Assembly: GCA_021029095.1 (NCBI GenBank)
Contig: JAJOHG010000075.1
Span: 59,636 to 123,635 of the forward strand
Length of the DNA: 64,000 nucleotides
From: Phellopilus nigrolimitatus
Taxonomy: Eukaryota; Basidiomycota; Agaricomycetes; Hymenochaetales; Hymenochaetaceae
Direction: 5' to 3'
Positions 1 to 11,799 of this stretch are shown here, piece by piece. Positions within the stretch are counted from its first letter, which is position 1. Every line of letters begins with the position of its first letter. The notes below the pieces were generated by a model, which ran no database searches, had not been told where the DNA came from, and saw nothing but the letters and a program-made list of their open reading frames with translations. The position numbers were made by a program, and so were the translations under genes.

Positions 1-260
1 GTATCCCCGAAACAGTTTCTGCATGTTCACCGAAACTCCAATATTACTCCTACTCACTCTCGTCGTGGTTGTAGGTGAACTGCATTTCAAAATCCTGCAC
101 CAGCGGAACAGCGACCGTACGTACTGTATCCCGACACAGTATTGCTTATGTGGAAGATTCTGCGGAAAAGAAGGAAAACTACAATTTATAAACGTATATG
201 AGAACAAAGAGATTGGTTCCATGTAGTCATGTTCAGTGGTGCGAGCCGAAAACACATCCT
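1..260. other. 3' flank of the P450 gene
   Basis: No coding feature, repeat or RNA gene is supported here. The short open frames lack any recognisable motif. It is the downstream flank of the minus-strand P450 gene. Confidence 0.5.
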
Positions 261-2561
261 TCAAATTCTCGATTCCAACACGACGGGCAATTTGCCAGTC
301 TTCATTGTAAACCAATCCTCCAACTTTTCCTCCCACTCATGTGGGTCGTAACCATCGGTGAAATGGACCTCGAAGCGCTGGATAATCAGGGCAACGACCA
401 TGCGTAACTCTGTAAGCGCAAGACTACGCCCTGCACAGTTTGCTGGGCCATACGAGAAGGGAATGAACGCCGCCGTGTTCGTAATCACTTCTAGGTCACC
501 CGACTTCGAGTTGGTCAAGATTTCTGAGGCCTTCTTTTGTGAGTCCTTCATAGCGCTCGAGCGAAGCCAGCGTTCCGGCCAAAACGCGTCAGGTGAGGGA
601 TGGAAGTAGCGTGGGTCGCGGTGGAGAGCGTACGGTGGAACGACGATAGCTGTGCCCTCAGGGATGAATCTATGAACACAACGGAGATAAGTAAAATCGG
701 CAATTGAAGCTGTGTTGTTTCGAACCTGTCTCCTACCCATTTCCCTCCGCTTCCTGCTTCTGGAGCGCGCTGTAAAGAGGTGGCCACCGCAGGTTGGAGG
801 CGCATACTTTCGTTACTTTCACGCTGCCTTTCAGTAAAAAGGCTCAAACGATATAAGCAGAAACAAATAGGCTCACATAATGGCGTTGAGGAATTCCATT
901 TCAATGAGCTTCGTGGAGTCTAGTGGATCGCCCTCGCCAGGAGGGAAAACCGAGTCTACTTCCTTTTGGAGGCGCATGTAGTCGCTCGGATGCGTGAGCA
1001 AGTAGTAAAAAATCCCGCCGAGTGTCGAGGAAGTCGTATCAGATCCGGCAACAACAGCGAGCGCGCCATTTGAGACGATCTCTGCTTCCACGGGCGGCGT
1101 CTTCTCGACCCCATCTTCGTCAATCTACGATTACGGGCGTAAGCGCACAAATACACACTTTACTCGGAGAAATCTCAAAACAAATGTTGCTCACGAGATA
1201 AGAAAATAAGTCTTTCAGAAGAGATCCATTCCTCAAACGTATTCGAGCCTTCTCACTACAGAATGCGCGAAAGCGATCTATGTTTTCTGTGAGGCTCGGA
1301 ATACTGTAAAAGAGGTACGATAGCCACGGAAGATGCTGCAAGACAGCGAGGGGTCTAAATACAAATGTTAGCTGAATGTCTGCGCGTTGTCAGGAATAAC
1401 ACGCACTCTAAAGCAGCTTGTAACATTGTAAATACTCCTTCTTTGTCTCCGCCTTCGCGCATAAGTTCAAACCCGCCCCCAAAGCTGCAGTATTCAAATA
1501 AGTAAGAGTTTAAGATAGACGGTTTAGAACAGATTGATCCTTACGCCATGTCACCCATGAAATCCGTTCTGTTGAGAGTGATCAATATGCATTTTCCTTT
1601 CAAATCAAACAAGGATAAGACAAGATCGATTACTTACGTAAAGAAGATAAACCAGGATGCTAAGTCGACCTCGAGCTTACGTTTCTCTAATTCTCCTACA
1701 AGCTGTAAAGCACGCCTCACTACAATGGGTTCGTAACCTTTGACACCTGCTGTATTGAACGCGCGATTCCACGGCTTCCGACTCCGTGCATGCTCGTGCG
1801 CACTGCGAATCGCAATGAGTGGCGGCGTAGTACCCGGACGAGTACGACCAGACCAAACTAAATGGACAGGGATCACAAGGGCGGGAATAAAAACATAATT
1901 CGGTATTCTCGCAAATATAGGTTACTTACTCGGTCCTTTCGCCATACCGTCTGCGCCTAGGATATCTGGAATCGCGCTCGCATCTGCTACAGAGAGCTCA
2001 TTCGGTCCTAGCGATGCAGAAAGAAGTTTTTCATAGACACCGGGATGAAGGGAAGTAATACGTCAACTTACCAGCACGGACATACGGCCCATATCGATCG
2101 TGAAGCTGTTTATGATAGACGTGGTTCTTTCCTTTTGCCATCATCCACGCGGCCCAGAATTTTGAGACCTTCGCGAGCAGCGGCCCTGGGTACTGTGCGA
2201 GTGGGTGCCATGGGGAGAGGCGATAGACGACTATACTCGTAGCCAACGCTAAGTAGAATAAGGCGAAGGAGCTCAAACATGCAAGGAGAGCGGATTTGGG
2301 AAAGTGACTGATGTAGAAGAACGCAGGAAGAGTAGGGGCAACGACTAGCAGGAGTATGTTGACGAACAGATGACGGGTATCAATATCGTATCGCTTGTAG
2401 ATTGCATGCACGATCTATAATAGTGAGAGATTCGTGATCAGAAATTTGTTAAGAGACGACGAGAAACCAATACTCGCCAGAGCACACGCCACGTCGGAGA
2501 CAAGCGCATCACGGAGTGGAAGGTTTGGCAGGTCGAATACGGGGGGCAACGCGATATCCAT
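261..2561 (-). CDS. cytochrome P450 monooxygenase (ten exons)
   Basis: Haem-thiolate monooxygenase, probably membrane anchored and fed electrons by a P450 reductase; substrate unknown. Exons read 2561-2478, 2414-2072, 2007-1930, 1857-1638, 1568-1545, 1484-1407, 1354-1195, 1124-877, 815-726, 669-261; the phases all agree and give 577 residues, a usual length for basidiomycete P450s. Visible motifs: hydrophobic N-terminal segments, a PGP hinge (QYPGPLLAKV), the FMGDMAFGGGFELM stretch, the I-helix AGSDTTSS, the ESMRLQPA (ExxR) helix, FWPERW, and the haem loop FSYGPANCAGRSLA with its Cys ligand. Intron 1 fits only with a GC donor (CTG|GCGAGT); the other introns are GT...AG. No stop or frameshift is seen, so the gene looks functional. 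It stands alone, not in a visible biosynthetic cluster. I do not assign a CYP family. Confidence 0.9.
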
Positions 2562-3503
2562 ACCGCCAAATTAATACCTAACCAGGTTCTACCGCTGATG
2601 ACACTTCAGAGATTCAAAGACTTTCCAAAAGGTCAGACAAGCTGCAGACTGGATTTGACTTCTACAAATTCTCGTTTTCTCGTTTATATTGGGCGCTGTC
2701 TCGGGCATCGGTCAACAGTCATACGCATCCCGGAAGCAATTTGTCACGAATGACTGACAGATGCGCCGTCTATGCGCCGAGAGAAGGCTTCCCGCTTAGT
2801 GTTAAACGTCGCAGCTAGACTGCAGGCGCCGCCTACCGCGGAGTACATGACTACAAACGCTCTGTCTTCAGTATTGCATGTATCCGGAGGCTTCATAGAC
2901 AATACCATCAGTCATCGATGAACTTTATATAGGTCCTTGAAGACAAATCAAGTTACTCACTTGGCAATCAGCTTGTACTAACAATAGTTGTGGCGAGTCA
3001 ATTGTGTATTCCTGACGTATCTACCTTCGGCCATGCTGCAGAGAATGCCGATTTCCGAGCTTATGAGCACCAATAGCCCGTAAAACGTAATGAATGAGCT
3101 GGTAAAAGTGGACGGCAACATACGCATTTCAAACGATCCTCAAATAATGTCTATTCCTCGTTACGTATGAGATTGAGGCATGCTAGGAAACGTTCGTAAG
3201 AACCATGGTATTAATGAGATCGCTCCTTTAGAATAAAAGCAATATTTACCATCGTAAGGTGAACGTATGCAATATAACTGAACCATGTGCCTCAGCCCGC
3301 TTCTCTTTTCATATCTTGACAAGAACCTTTCTGAGCTGGTGTCATTAAAGATTTCTACTGCTGTCGGTTCTGTGTCGTTAGGTCGTCAGTCAGCTATACT
3401 CTGAAACCAAATTGACCTTCTCACGCCATTTCTGTAGAATCATGACCCAATAGCCGCTGCAAGCACAGAAAAAGTCAGACAGCAGCGACGAGGAGACATA
3501 TGA
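2562..3503. other. intergenic, nothing recognised
   Basis: About 940 bp between the P450 start and the sedolisin stop. It should hold the P450 promoter, but no convincing TATA box or coding motif stands out on either strand. Confidence 0.5.
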
Positions 3504-4505
3504 TTAGGACGCAGACAAGTTATAACCTTCAGGAGTATTCTCGTTCTGAACATATGAAGTCGTGAGAGTATGAGGCGGGTTGGTTTCATTCAGAAGGAAA
3601 TTGACTGCATCAAGTAATCCATCAAGCGCGTCCGAGACATTAGATTTCACGCCGACAGAGATGAACGTTGTTGGCACATCGCTAAGTGATCCATTCGAGG
3701 ACTGCGTCGCCAGCGTGGCTGGAAACCCGTAGAGTGCCTGAAGGCAGGCGGGAGTGATTTTGAAGTTGCAGGAAGAAGGCACATTCTGACGCGCGGTAAG
3801 GGATTTCTCTGATACGATAATGTTTGAAAGAGGCGAGGAGATGATAGGACCGTGAGAAACGGGGTTTTCGAACCTAATAAATGGTTAGAGTGGATTCACC
3901 ATTTGATAGAAGAAGCATACGTGATTGTCGGATGAACAAGTTCGAGATGGGCCCGGAGCTCAGTGGGGATGGAGTAAGCGAGGGTACGGACAAATTTCTT
4001 TCCAGTCTCGACGTGCTGAAAGACGGAGAAATTCGCATGGAACATCTCATTGGCCTTGCTGACGGGTACAGAGAACGCGAGCCAATCCCCTGCAGGAGAT
4101 ATAGGCTTTGCTGACACGCCATAGGATGCAAGGAACTCGTTTACAATCGAGACCGACTTTGAGGTAGGTTTCACGAACGCCTCCACCTATACTGCTTGTC
4201 AGATGCTGACATAAAAAGTGAAATTTAGTTATACTCACCTCTTCCTTCGTAAGGTAATAACCACGGAATGGGCCGCCGTGCAAGCTGACATTATAGAAAG
4301 CCTGTTCGAGACCTGCGATATCACTGTTCAAAAGAGCAAGACGCAGGTTGAGAACGTGTTCCGCAGGTGCCGCGGCAGTCTTTATGAAGCCATCCGGCGC
4401 GCTATCACGCTGTTCGTGCAATACCATATTACTAAACATCAGGCTGGCGGAAACAGTTGAGAGGAAAGTTGAGAATAAAAAGAGTTTGAGGCCCGACAGC
4501 GCCAT
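3504..4505 (-). pseudogene. sedolisin (tripeptidyl-peptidase) lacking its catalytic core
   Basis: Exons 4505-4239, 4186-3921 and 3873-3504 join in phase to about 300 residues; family members usually have 550-600. The first ~20 residues form a signal peptide. A near-complete pro-kumamolisin prodomain follows (VLHEQRDSAPDGF near residue 30, then GYYLTKEE and VEAFVKPTSKSV), then the start of the S53 domain (ITPACLQALYGFPATLATQSSN). The reading frame then jumps in frame to VPTTFISVG and stops soon after TTSYVQNENT. In the family the catalytic Glu and Asp lie in the skipped part and the catalytic Ser (GTSAS) lies after the stop, so all three Ser-Glu-Asp residues are absent. The family normally acts as secreted acid peptidases. 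This copy cannot cleave peptides as read; it is a decayed gene or, less likely, an expressed prodomain-like protein. Confidence 0.8.
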
Positions 4506-6527
4506 AAAAGATGATTTGCTGACTCCGAGGGATATTTGCGAAAAGACTGTATGAATAGCAATCTCTCGAGCCGAAGATTTATACGCGCAAGCTGCGAAGC
4601 GGCTATCACTGTGAGACTCTCCTAGATGCTTCGGGACGCACGGTGCGCGCGAGTTCCTGTAAAAGAACCATTTCAGTGACATCAATCGTGCAGCCTTGAT
4701 GAAAGAAAGCAGCCAAACGAATACTACACACGCATAATAATGTATTGGAAAGACGCCCATCTCCTGTCATGCGGCTCAGGAACGTCCAAAGAGTCTGGAG
4801 AGAAAATAACCTTCGTCGTATATCTGCGTTAGGAATAAGAATTAACTCGTTTTCTGAGAGAAGATCATGTCAAAAATACCGTCATATCCCAGATGTTCGA
4901 GTCGAAAGATGCGAACCAACGATCAGGATGAATACGGCATTGTACTTGGTTGTGCATCATCTGAACCCCAATCAAGACTGAGAGTAAACGTACATGCACT
5001 TGAACTTATTATTAGATTGCCGTGTGGGACGGAGATCAGGAAAAGTTGTTATCCTTCCCATGGCCTCGATCTTAATAGAAGATGTCGAGAAAACTGCCAT
5101 CCAGGTATGAGGAAAGAGAATAAACTTTTTCATTTTGGTCTGGAAAATACGTCGATACCTCAATCTGAGCTGTTATTAAATTAACACACGGATGTATCCT
5201 TTCTGCTGCGTGAGGCGGGAAACCGAATCGAGGGCAGAAGGTGTCTGAGAGATATTCTTTCAATAGGGCTGGAGTATGAAGAGAGCACAATGGCGAATAA
5301 TGCGACTAAACGATGGACATCTGTTGCAGCCTTGAATACATTTTTAAAAAGAAAAGTTGCTGAACTTACGCCCACTTCAACAAATAACACAAAGTAGCAC
5401 GACGCTTCCTTTTTCCATCGCGCATCGCCTATCTCTCTCCTTCATGAGCCTCCACGCAGTTTGACCGTGGTGTCGCTTTATTCAATAAGACATAATCCAA
5501 TCTTGTGATAGCAAGTTATCGTCGGGGCGCGCCCACTCCAGATCTGTCATTTCACCGGCGTCAATACGACCCAGTCACTCGGAAGTCATCCATTCCGGCT
5601 TTCCCGGGCGTTCACAGCGACAGCTACGCCCTGACGCTTGTGCTGCTTGCATAGCCTAGTAACAGATAGGAACGATCGCGAAGTAAAGTCAAAGTGAAGT
5701 TGTTATTTGTTGAACTGATCATGATGGCATCAATCCACGACTAAGTGTTGTGCGCAAGAAAAGCGGCGGGTACTTTTACCGATAGCAATGGCGGCATCGT
5801 AATCATGCAGCGGCACAGCCCATTGTGTGGCCCCTGTAATGCCGACGTCAAGCTCTACGACAGGGATCTTGAGAGTTTAGGCGGTGAGAAGTGCTCCCGT
5901 GCTATCAAGTGATTTACGTACCTAGAAGAAAACTTGACTGCCTCTGCAGATGTTATAACCATTTTGGACGCACCGAACAACACAGCCGTCTTGGGTCGCG
6001 ACGTTTCGTTTCTAGATCTCGCACAGGGCTCGCTCAATCCGAATGTCTCTGTTTATGGTCCGCTTAGAGGCCCCATGCCTTCTCGGGGTAGCGACGTTCG
6101 ATCGTGGAGGAAAGGCAGGAGAATGCGAGGTGTCGTGCAGATCGCAGCCATCCTACAGGATTTAAAAGACCCACAGTACGCGATTCGCGCAATTCAGAAT
6201 TGTAGACGAGCCGTCGGAGACCGGCATCTCATCGGCGTGGCGAGAGACTGATAGAAATCTCAAGCATGACTTGACAGGTCGACGTATACATCCATACATC
6301 TGCTTGTAGGAACATCGGGGATATACAACATACGTACATGCGAGGAACGGGGAAGAGCGAAATAACGGAGATGAGCTTCGACGGGAGATATGGAATATGA
6401 TGCGGTAGAGGGTATGCGTACAAGAAGTCCAGAATGTATGAGAGCGAGTGGTTACAACAGCGTTTTTTCGACAGCCGCAGGGGCCGCGACATACAGAGAG
6501 CGAAAGCGTTCAAGACACGGCCGAGTC
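4506..6527. other. intergenic, nothing recognised
   Basis: About 2 kb with only short open frames on both strands (for example 5934-6251 plus and 6229-6609 minus). None shows a family motif or a convincing exon structure. The right part is the 3' flank of OXR1. Confidence 0.45.
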
Positions 6528-8516
6528 TCATGGGCCAATTCCCCAGACCTCGAGCCCAACGCATTCGAAGGCGATCATGCGCCCCTTGCGCGTGCCCTGA
6601 GCGAGGCACTCGTTATCGAAGGTCGGGCAGGGGTGCGTCGTACCCTCGACGAGGCTGCCGTCGAGGTACAGTCCGTAGTGGCCATCCCTGCGTTCGAGTT
6701 AAAGTTTAAAAAGGGAGAGGAGAGCATGGGCGAAGTACGTACCCGCCGCCGAATGAAAAGAAGTCGGTATCGCAGAAGGCGACGTAGTCGTTTCGCCCGG
6801 TCCAGTTGTACACGCTAAGTGCGTGCGGCTCGTACGGGTCGACGCGCCATAGAAAGCTGCAAGTCGTCAATGAGAAATCGCCCAGCATTCGAGGTAACTG
6901 ACTCGGCTTACGAATCGCCGCCGCCGTAATAGCCGCCGTGGCTGAGATGTACGCCCTCGCCGACCCAGGCACCGAAGACCCCGCCGTCCGCGTCTTGCAC
7001 AGCAACGAGTGAGCCAGCGGGAGACAGCTTCCCTGCTTCTTTGCGCGTCGGCGCAGGCGCGCAGCGCGCGTAGAGTGTCTTCAGGGAAAGGCCGTGCTGG
7101 TCAGAGCTGTAAAGCAGCGACCAGCTGTGTGGGAGGCGTGCGAGCGCGGGAAGATGGGGTCGGAGCTGCGTGCATTAGTGTTAGCTATAATGTATTGTGA
7201 TCTTAAGGAGAGAAGAGGGAACGCACAAGGTTAGCGAGCGCGCCATCCAGCACGGGATTCGTGGGCTCCTTCCGACCGACCAGCGTCAGCGTCCTGCCCT
7301 GAGCTCCATTGCCGCCGTCAAACTCGAAGCCAGCCGTGTTCCAGTTGCGGTCGCCGGCGAATCCCGGGGCGCCCGAGGGCGCGACGAAGGAATGAGCGGC
7401 GAACGGCGACGGCGCCGCGTCAAGCGTCGATTTTGTTGCTGGGAGCGGCAGCGTCGCCGCGTGGCCGTCTGTCGCGTACCGCCCGTGCCTCGCCGTTGCC
7501 GGCGCGTGTGCGCGTGCGAAAAGGGCGTGGAGCGAGGATTGCGTCGGGCTTAGCCCAGCCGCGCCTGCGCCTGCCTGCTCCGGTGACGCCGCGCGCGGGG
7601 CCTCGTGCGACGCGAGCGCAGAGGCCGAAGAAGAGGGAGGTACAGGGGCGGCACGCGGCGAGGAGAGGAGGGCGGACATCCAACTGCGCGAGGTCGGCGG
7701 GGAGCGACTATTGACGCGGTGCAGCACCGTGTCGGAGCTCGTGCGAGGAATCGGGGGAGAAGAAGCACGGGGACGAGTTGGTGGAGGCGCTTCGGACGTG
7801 GGTGTGCTCAGATCGATGAGCGTCGACCCGGCCTCTCGTAGCGCGGACATGATGGGGTTCTCTGTGTTGGTCCCGCTATCATCCCGCCCCGAGCCTAACC
7901 ATGCCAGCGGGTCGTCCTCGTGTGCGCGCAGCTCGTCCAACACGTGTCGCCCGTTGTGCGTCGTGCGTCGCGTCGCGTCGTCACCAGGCAGCCCTGACTC
8001 GCTGTTTTCCTCTGTTGGTTTTGACTTAGGACCGGACGGCGGGCTGCTGATCAGCGGACTATCTGTCGCGGACACGGAGACGGAGGAGATGGGGTCCGCG
8101 TCGGCTTGTTTCTGATCAGTAGCGCTGAGCCATGCCAACGGGTCATGCTCGTGCGCCCGCAGCTCGTCCAATACGCGCCGCCCATTACGCTCCGCGCGTC
8201 GCCTTGCCTCGTCGCCGAATCCGCCGAACACCACCGGCCTACTGGCTTCCTCCTCTGGTTTTGAATTAGAAGTAGATGGCGTGCCGCCGGCTAGCGGGTC
8301 ATCCGCGGCGGACACGGACACAAAGGAGCCAAATTCTGAGCTTGTGGGTGAGGAGGGCTCTTTGGAGGAATTGCGAATCGATTTTGCGATGTGAAGGGGG
8401 GATGATGGCGCTGGGATATGGAAGACGGAGGAACGCGAGGAGGATGGGCTGGAGGGCGCCTGAGTCAACACGGCGAATGGGTCTTGGCGCGATGGGTCTT
8501 TGGCCGTATCGGTCAT
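6528..8516 (-). CDS. OXR1: OXR1-like oxidation resistance protein (TLDc domain)
   Basis: Exons 8516-7227, 7165-6912, 6856-6743 and 6687-6528 join in phase to 605 residues. The N-terminal ~390 residues are Ser/Pro-rich and look disordered. The C-terminal ~210 residues form a complete TLDc domain: LVGRKEPTNPVLDGALANL, RPHLPALARLPHSWSLLYSS, DQHGLSLKTLYARC, GGVFGAW, SFLWRV, VYNWTGRNDYVAFCD, FSFGGGDGHYGLYLDGSL, PTFDNECLA, FECVGLEVWG. The family protects against oxidative damage and in other eukaryotes binds the V-ATPase; there is no membrane segment, so it is probably cytosolic or mitochondrial-surface. Oddity: the N-terminal part holds two near copies of a motif, RRVLDELRAHEHDPLAWL and RHVLDELRAHEDDPLAWL, about 60 residues apart. 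The first ATG of the open frame was taken as start. No damage is seen. Confidence 0.92.
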
Positions 8517-8854
8517 AGCTGCAGCTGAGCGCTCAGCGCTGAGCCCGAGCTCGACGGGAAAACCGTAGATACTGTGTACACCGTACGATGCGTTGTGAGC
8601 TTCTTGGGTGGTCTTGGTCGCAAAATGCTAAAGCGTCGCGAGAACTGCTTCCAGCTGAGAGTTTTATTTCACGCCGATAAAGTCAAGAAACATTCAAGAC
8701 CTTAAGTTTTGGTATATCTGAGCAAACGACGATGGTCGGACAGCGCAAGAGACTCGAGGCCGCACGACGTTGTCAACCGTGGTAAGCAGGCTTTGTGCCC
8801 CCAAATAAGGGTTGCATTAGTATTACATAATATTACAGCTATTTTGCTTAAGTA
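8517..8854. other. intergenic, OXR1 upstream flank and transposon target
   Basis: About 340 bp between the OXR1 start and the left TA of the DNA transposon. AT-rich at the right end; no coding feature seen. The OXR1 promoter presumably lies here. Confidence 0.5.
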
Positions 8855-8882
8855 CAGTGTAGTTCGATTCCTTTGCGCACCC
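8855..8882 (+). repeat. left terminal inverted repeat of the DNA transposon
   Basis: Starts CAGTGTAGTTCGATTCCTTT and matches the reverse complement of the right end at 27 of 28 positions. The TA dinucleotide at 8853-8854 is the target duplication. Confidence 0.92.
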
Positions 8883-9093
8883 AATCGACTTTTTCTTCTC
8901 CTTGCCATGCTCGACACATTTTCATCAAACAAAATTTATACAATAATATTAGACTGTGCTAGTAATATACGATTAAAATATGAGGGCTCTACGAGCTCAG
9001 GTGCTAACAGAATAAATGTTTCATGAAATCATGGCTCTTGTCACAAAAAGCACGTCCTTTGCACGCCTGTGACACCGTGACAATTTGTCTAAA

Positions 9094-10276
9094 TCAGTCC
9101 TCATCATCTTCGTCGTCTGCACCCACACTCGTCTCATCGACAGGCCTACCTCCATCCTGTGCATTCAACAATGCCGTGGCCTCGAGCTCCTCACGAAGAG
9201 GCTTCTTAGTTCTTTTGGGTTTCGGATCCCACTGTTTCTTTGGCTTTCCCTCCTCGGTCCATTGCTTGCAATTGGCCTCCCATTGTGCAACAGCAGCTGC
9301 GTGCTTCGCCTTGATCTCCTCCCATTGTTTCTCAGCAAACTCTTTTGCAGCACGCTTGTCTAGCCTGACCTTTGCCCTCTCTGCAGCATCCTCGGTCTCC
9401 TGCTCCTTTGCTTTCTCCTTGTCTGTGATGAAAGTGACAACATCATTGGAAGTGAAAACTTTGCCGTGCCCGTCTTCAAACATCCTTGTCTTGTCTTTTG
9501 ATCGTCCCTTCTCCTTCTCTCCCAACGCCACCTTCAGCTTCGAAGCATATAAGTCTTGAACAATGAGCTGGGCATTAGCTGCTTCATTTATGCTCCTAGA
9601 CACCTGAACATGACGCTGCGCAAGATTAAGGCTATTGGTGAGTTTCCGAGCCCGTTCCTCCAGTTCGTTTCGTGAAAACAAGTTGAAATTATGTGTAGAT
9701 CTCGTGAGGGACCAGTCGGGTTCTGGTAAATTAGGAGTCTGTTCAAGAACAGGAGGTGCAATTGCGTACGTGCAGTTCATCTTTGTTCGTGAAACCAAGA
9801 AGCTTCCGGAATCTGACATTGCTAGCGAGCCGACCATCAACCGCATGCGCTTTGATGGTGTGTACTGCGAAGGGTCTATAGATGTGTTTGATGGCCGTTT
9901 TGGGGTCAAAGGTGGGGTGCGAAGTGTGGGATCAATGTTTAGGACTCTGCGACGTGTCGGAGTTGAGGGGAGTGCTGAAGATGGTGGAGAACTTGTAGGT
10001 TGCATTCGGTGAGTGTCGGAGTCGACATCAAAACTTGTAGGGGGCTGATGGTGATATACAGCAATGACACGACGAACAGGGCTAGGAAGAGGCAATGGGA
10101 AGGTGCTTGTTGTTGATGTTACCTCGCTCGGCTTCATCTGCTGAGCAGAGATAACGTCGCGGTTGAATGGATGTACACCTGTAACACGGAATGCTGAGAA
10201 GACTGTATCCGCATTGAATGCCTTCAGGAAGGCTGTCCCAAAGACCAGTGCAAAATCATCCTTATTTACTGCACGC
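9094..10276 (-). pseudogene. transposase, C-terminal part (split by the retrotransposon)
   Basis: Continues the transposase N-terminal part at 19245-20363. Its first residues match the end of the DDE_1 domain in this family (FGTAFLKAF, FRVTGVHPFNRDVI). A Ser/Pro-rich linker follows, then a long charged, partly coiled-coil tail (AAERAKVRLDKRAAKEF) ending in an acidic run. No stop or frameshift occurs up to 9094. It is separated from its N-terminal half only by the LTR element: removing that element and one ACGC copy gives one continuous frame of about 746 codons including the N-terminal exons. Confidence 0.88.
10273..10276. repeat. target-site duplication ACGC (left)
   Basis: Four bases directly left of the TG...CA-bounded LTR; the same ACGC lies at 19245-19248 directly right of the other LTR. 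This is the duplication left by integration. Confidence 0.85.
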
Positions 10277-10904
10277 TGTCGTGCCAAAAATGTAAATGAG
10301 AAAAACTTGGATTTTCTTTCACCTACACTTTTTTGCCTGAGTCGGTCCGGACGTATCTTTGGTCAGAACTTTCCCAGTTGTCCGTTTTGCAAGGATTGTT
10401 TTGTTTTGTTTTGCAAGAGGTATTTTCCTTCCAAATCTTCAAGCTAGACAACTAATGTAGTGATGATAACTATGTCTTGAATAGATCAAGCTATTGGTTC
10501 CAATCCAATACGCAAGATCCTGATGAACTAATAAATTCTTTGATGCTGCCTAGCTATTGGTTCCAATCCAATACACTAGACTTCTTGAACTTTTGAGTAT
10601 CAGACCACAGAGGACTGAAGCTTGACTTGAGATAGCCCACACAGGACTATTTGACTTGACTTGAACTTGAGATAGCCCACACAGGACTTATCTGACTTGA
10701 CTTGAATGAACTTAAGATAGAAAAAAGAAAGAAATTGTAGTTGGTACTGAGTTTTTCTGTGAGCTGAGTAGGTTTAAAAGATGGGTAGTAATTTCTTTTA
10801 TTTCTAGGGCTCTCAGACTGGGCCCTTATATACTACTACAGAGATTTAAATTTAGCATATAGGTTTTTGAAATAAGTCTTCCTCAAGTTATTTATACTGC
10901 TCCT

Positions 10905-11190
10905 TTGCACCTTTCCTTCCTATTTTTGTCCCACTTTGCATGTTTCATCCTATTTCCGCTTCTACTTTGCATGTTTCATCCTATTTCCGCTTCACTTTGC
11001 ACCTTTCCTTCCTATTTTTGTCCCACTTTGCATGTTTCATCCTATTTTCGCTTCTACTTTGCATATTTCATCCTATTTTCGCTTCGCTTTTCATGTTTCA
11101 TCCTAATTTCATCCCACTTTGCATGTTTCATCCTATTTTCGCTTCGCTTTTCATGTTTCATCCTATTTTTATTTCGCTTTCCTTGTAAGC
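10905..11190. repeat. tandem motif block inside the LTR
   Basis: About nine irregular units of roughly 30 bp built on CTTTGCATGTTTCATCCTAT with TTTCGCTTC spacers. The same block is at 18350-18635 in the other LTR. In element orientation it lies upstream of the TATA-like box, so an enhancer-like array is possible, but that is inference. Confidence 0.8.
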
Positions 11191-11229
11191 TGTATCTCAA
11201 ATTTGTTGTGCTGTGTTTGGTGTAACCAA

Positions 11230-11490
11230 TCTTGAGATTGAATTCAGATCTTCTTAGCAAAAAGTTCTTTGTTTTGGCTGAGAAGCATCTTGCGCGTCTT
11301 TGTGCTTTACTGCCATCTGATCCCTACCATGCTCTGGTCCATGGCAAACATCTGCACAGCACTCTATGATCGTCTGTACCAGTTGATCGAAGAGTATTCT
11401 GAAGTGCAGGGTGAAAATGTTCATCCTGGAAGCATTGTGTATGACCCTTTTCTTGCCAGGCTGTCTGACGGCTTTTTTACTGATTAAGTT
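11230..11490 (+). other. coding-like plus-strand stretch inside the LTR
   Basis: Plus-strand translation shows protein-like text switching frames: one frame reads KHLARLCALLPSDPYHALV, another continues YDRLYQLIEEYSEVQGENV and YDPFLARLSDGFF. It is not an intact ORF. It is duplicated exactly in the other LTR (18675-18935). It may be the eroded 3' end of the antisense gene carried by this element family. I do not recognise a domain. Confidence 0.4.
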
Positions 11491-11799
11491 TGCCAGTATT
11501 TTGGTTGAGAAGTCCATTGATGTGCGAATGGATCCACCTGACTTGATCGGTGAACAGCTTAGGTGCGTCTTTTTCTTTTTCTGTCTTCTTGGTTTTTGTT
11601 TAACATGCGTATTCCAGTCAGCGCCCACTTTCCGGCCATTGTGCTTCTGGTTCAATTAGTCACATGTAGAAATTGATCCTTTTATTTGTCTTTTGCTTCT
11701 TTATTTTGATGCCCGTCGCTGAATTCGGGAAGCGATAACTTTGTTCTGAGGCTTCTGTGAACTAGCCAGAATATGACCAAATTGATTTGGCGCATGACA

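Larger units (their letters stand above)
10277..11799 (-). repeat. 3' LTR (1523 bp)
   Basis: Same length and, as far as I can read, the same sequence as 17722-19244; open frames in both translate identically with a constant offset of 7445 bp. In minus orientation it starts TGTCATGCGCC and ends GGCACGACA. It contains a 30-45-bp tandem motif block (about 10905-11190), direct repeats of CTATTGGTTCCAATCCAATA (near 10491 and 10554), and a TATA-like box. Confidence 0.92.

Noticed and set aside
4745..5390. Short ORFs on both strands upstream of the sedolisin gene
   Set aside because: Length and composition fit chance, and they overlap each other on opposite strands.
5934..6251. A 105-codon plus-strand gene
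   Set aside because: No recognisable motif, no splice context and no similarity to any family I know; left unannotated.
7197..8518. Plus-strand ORFs between 7.0 and 8.5 kb
   Set aside because: They are GC-rich shadows of the OXR1 exons on the opposite strand.
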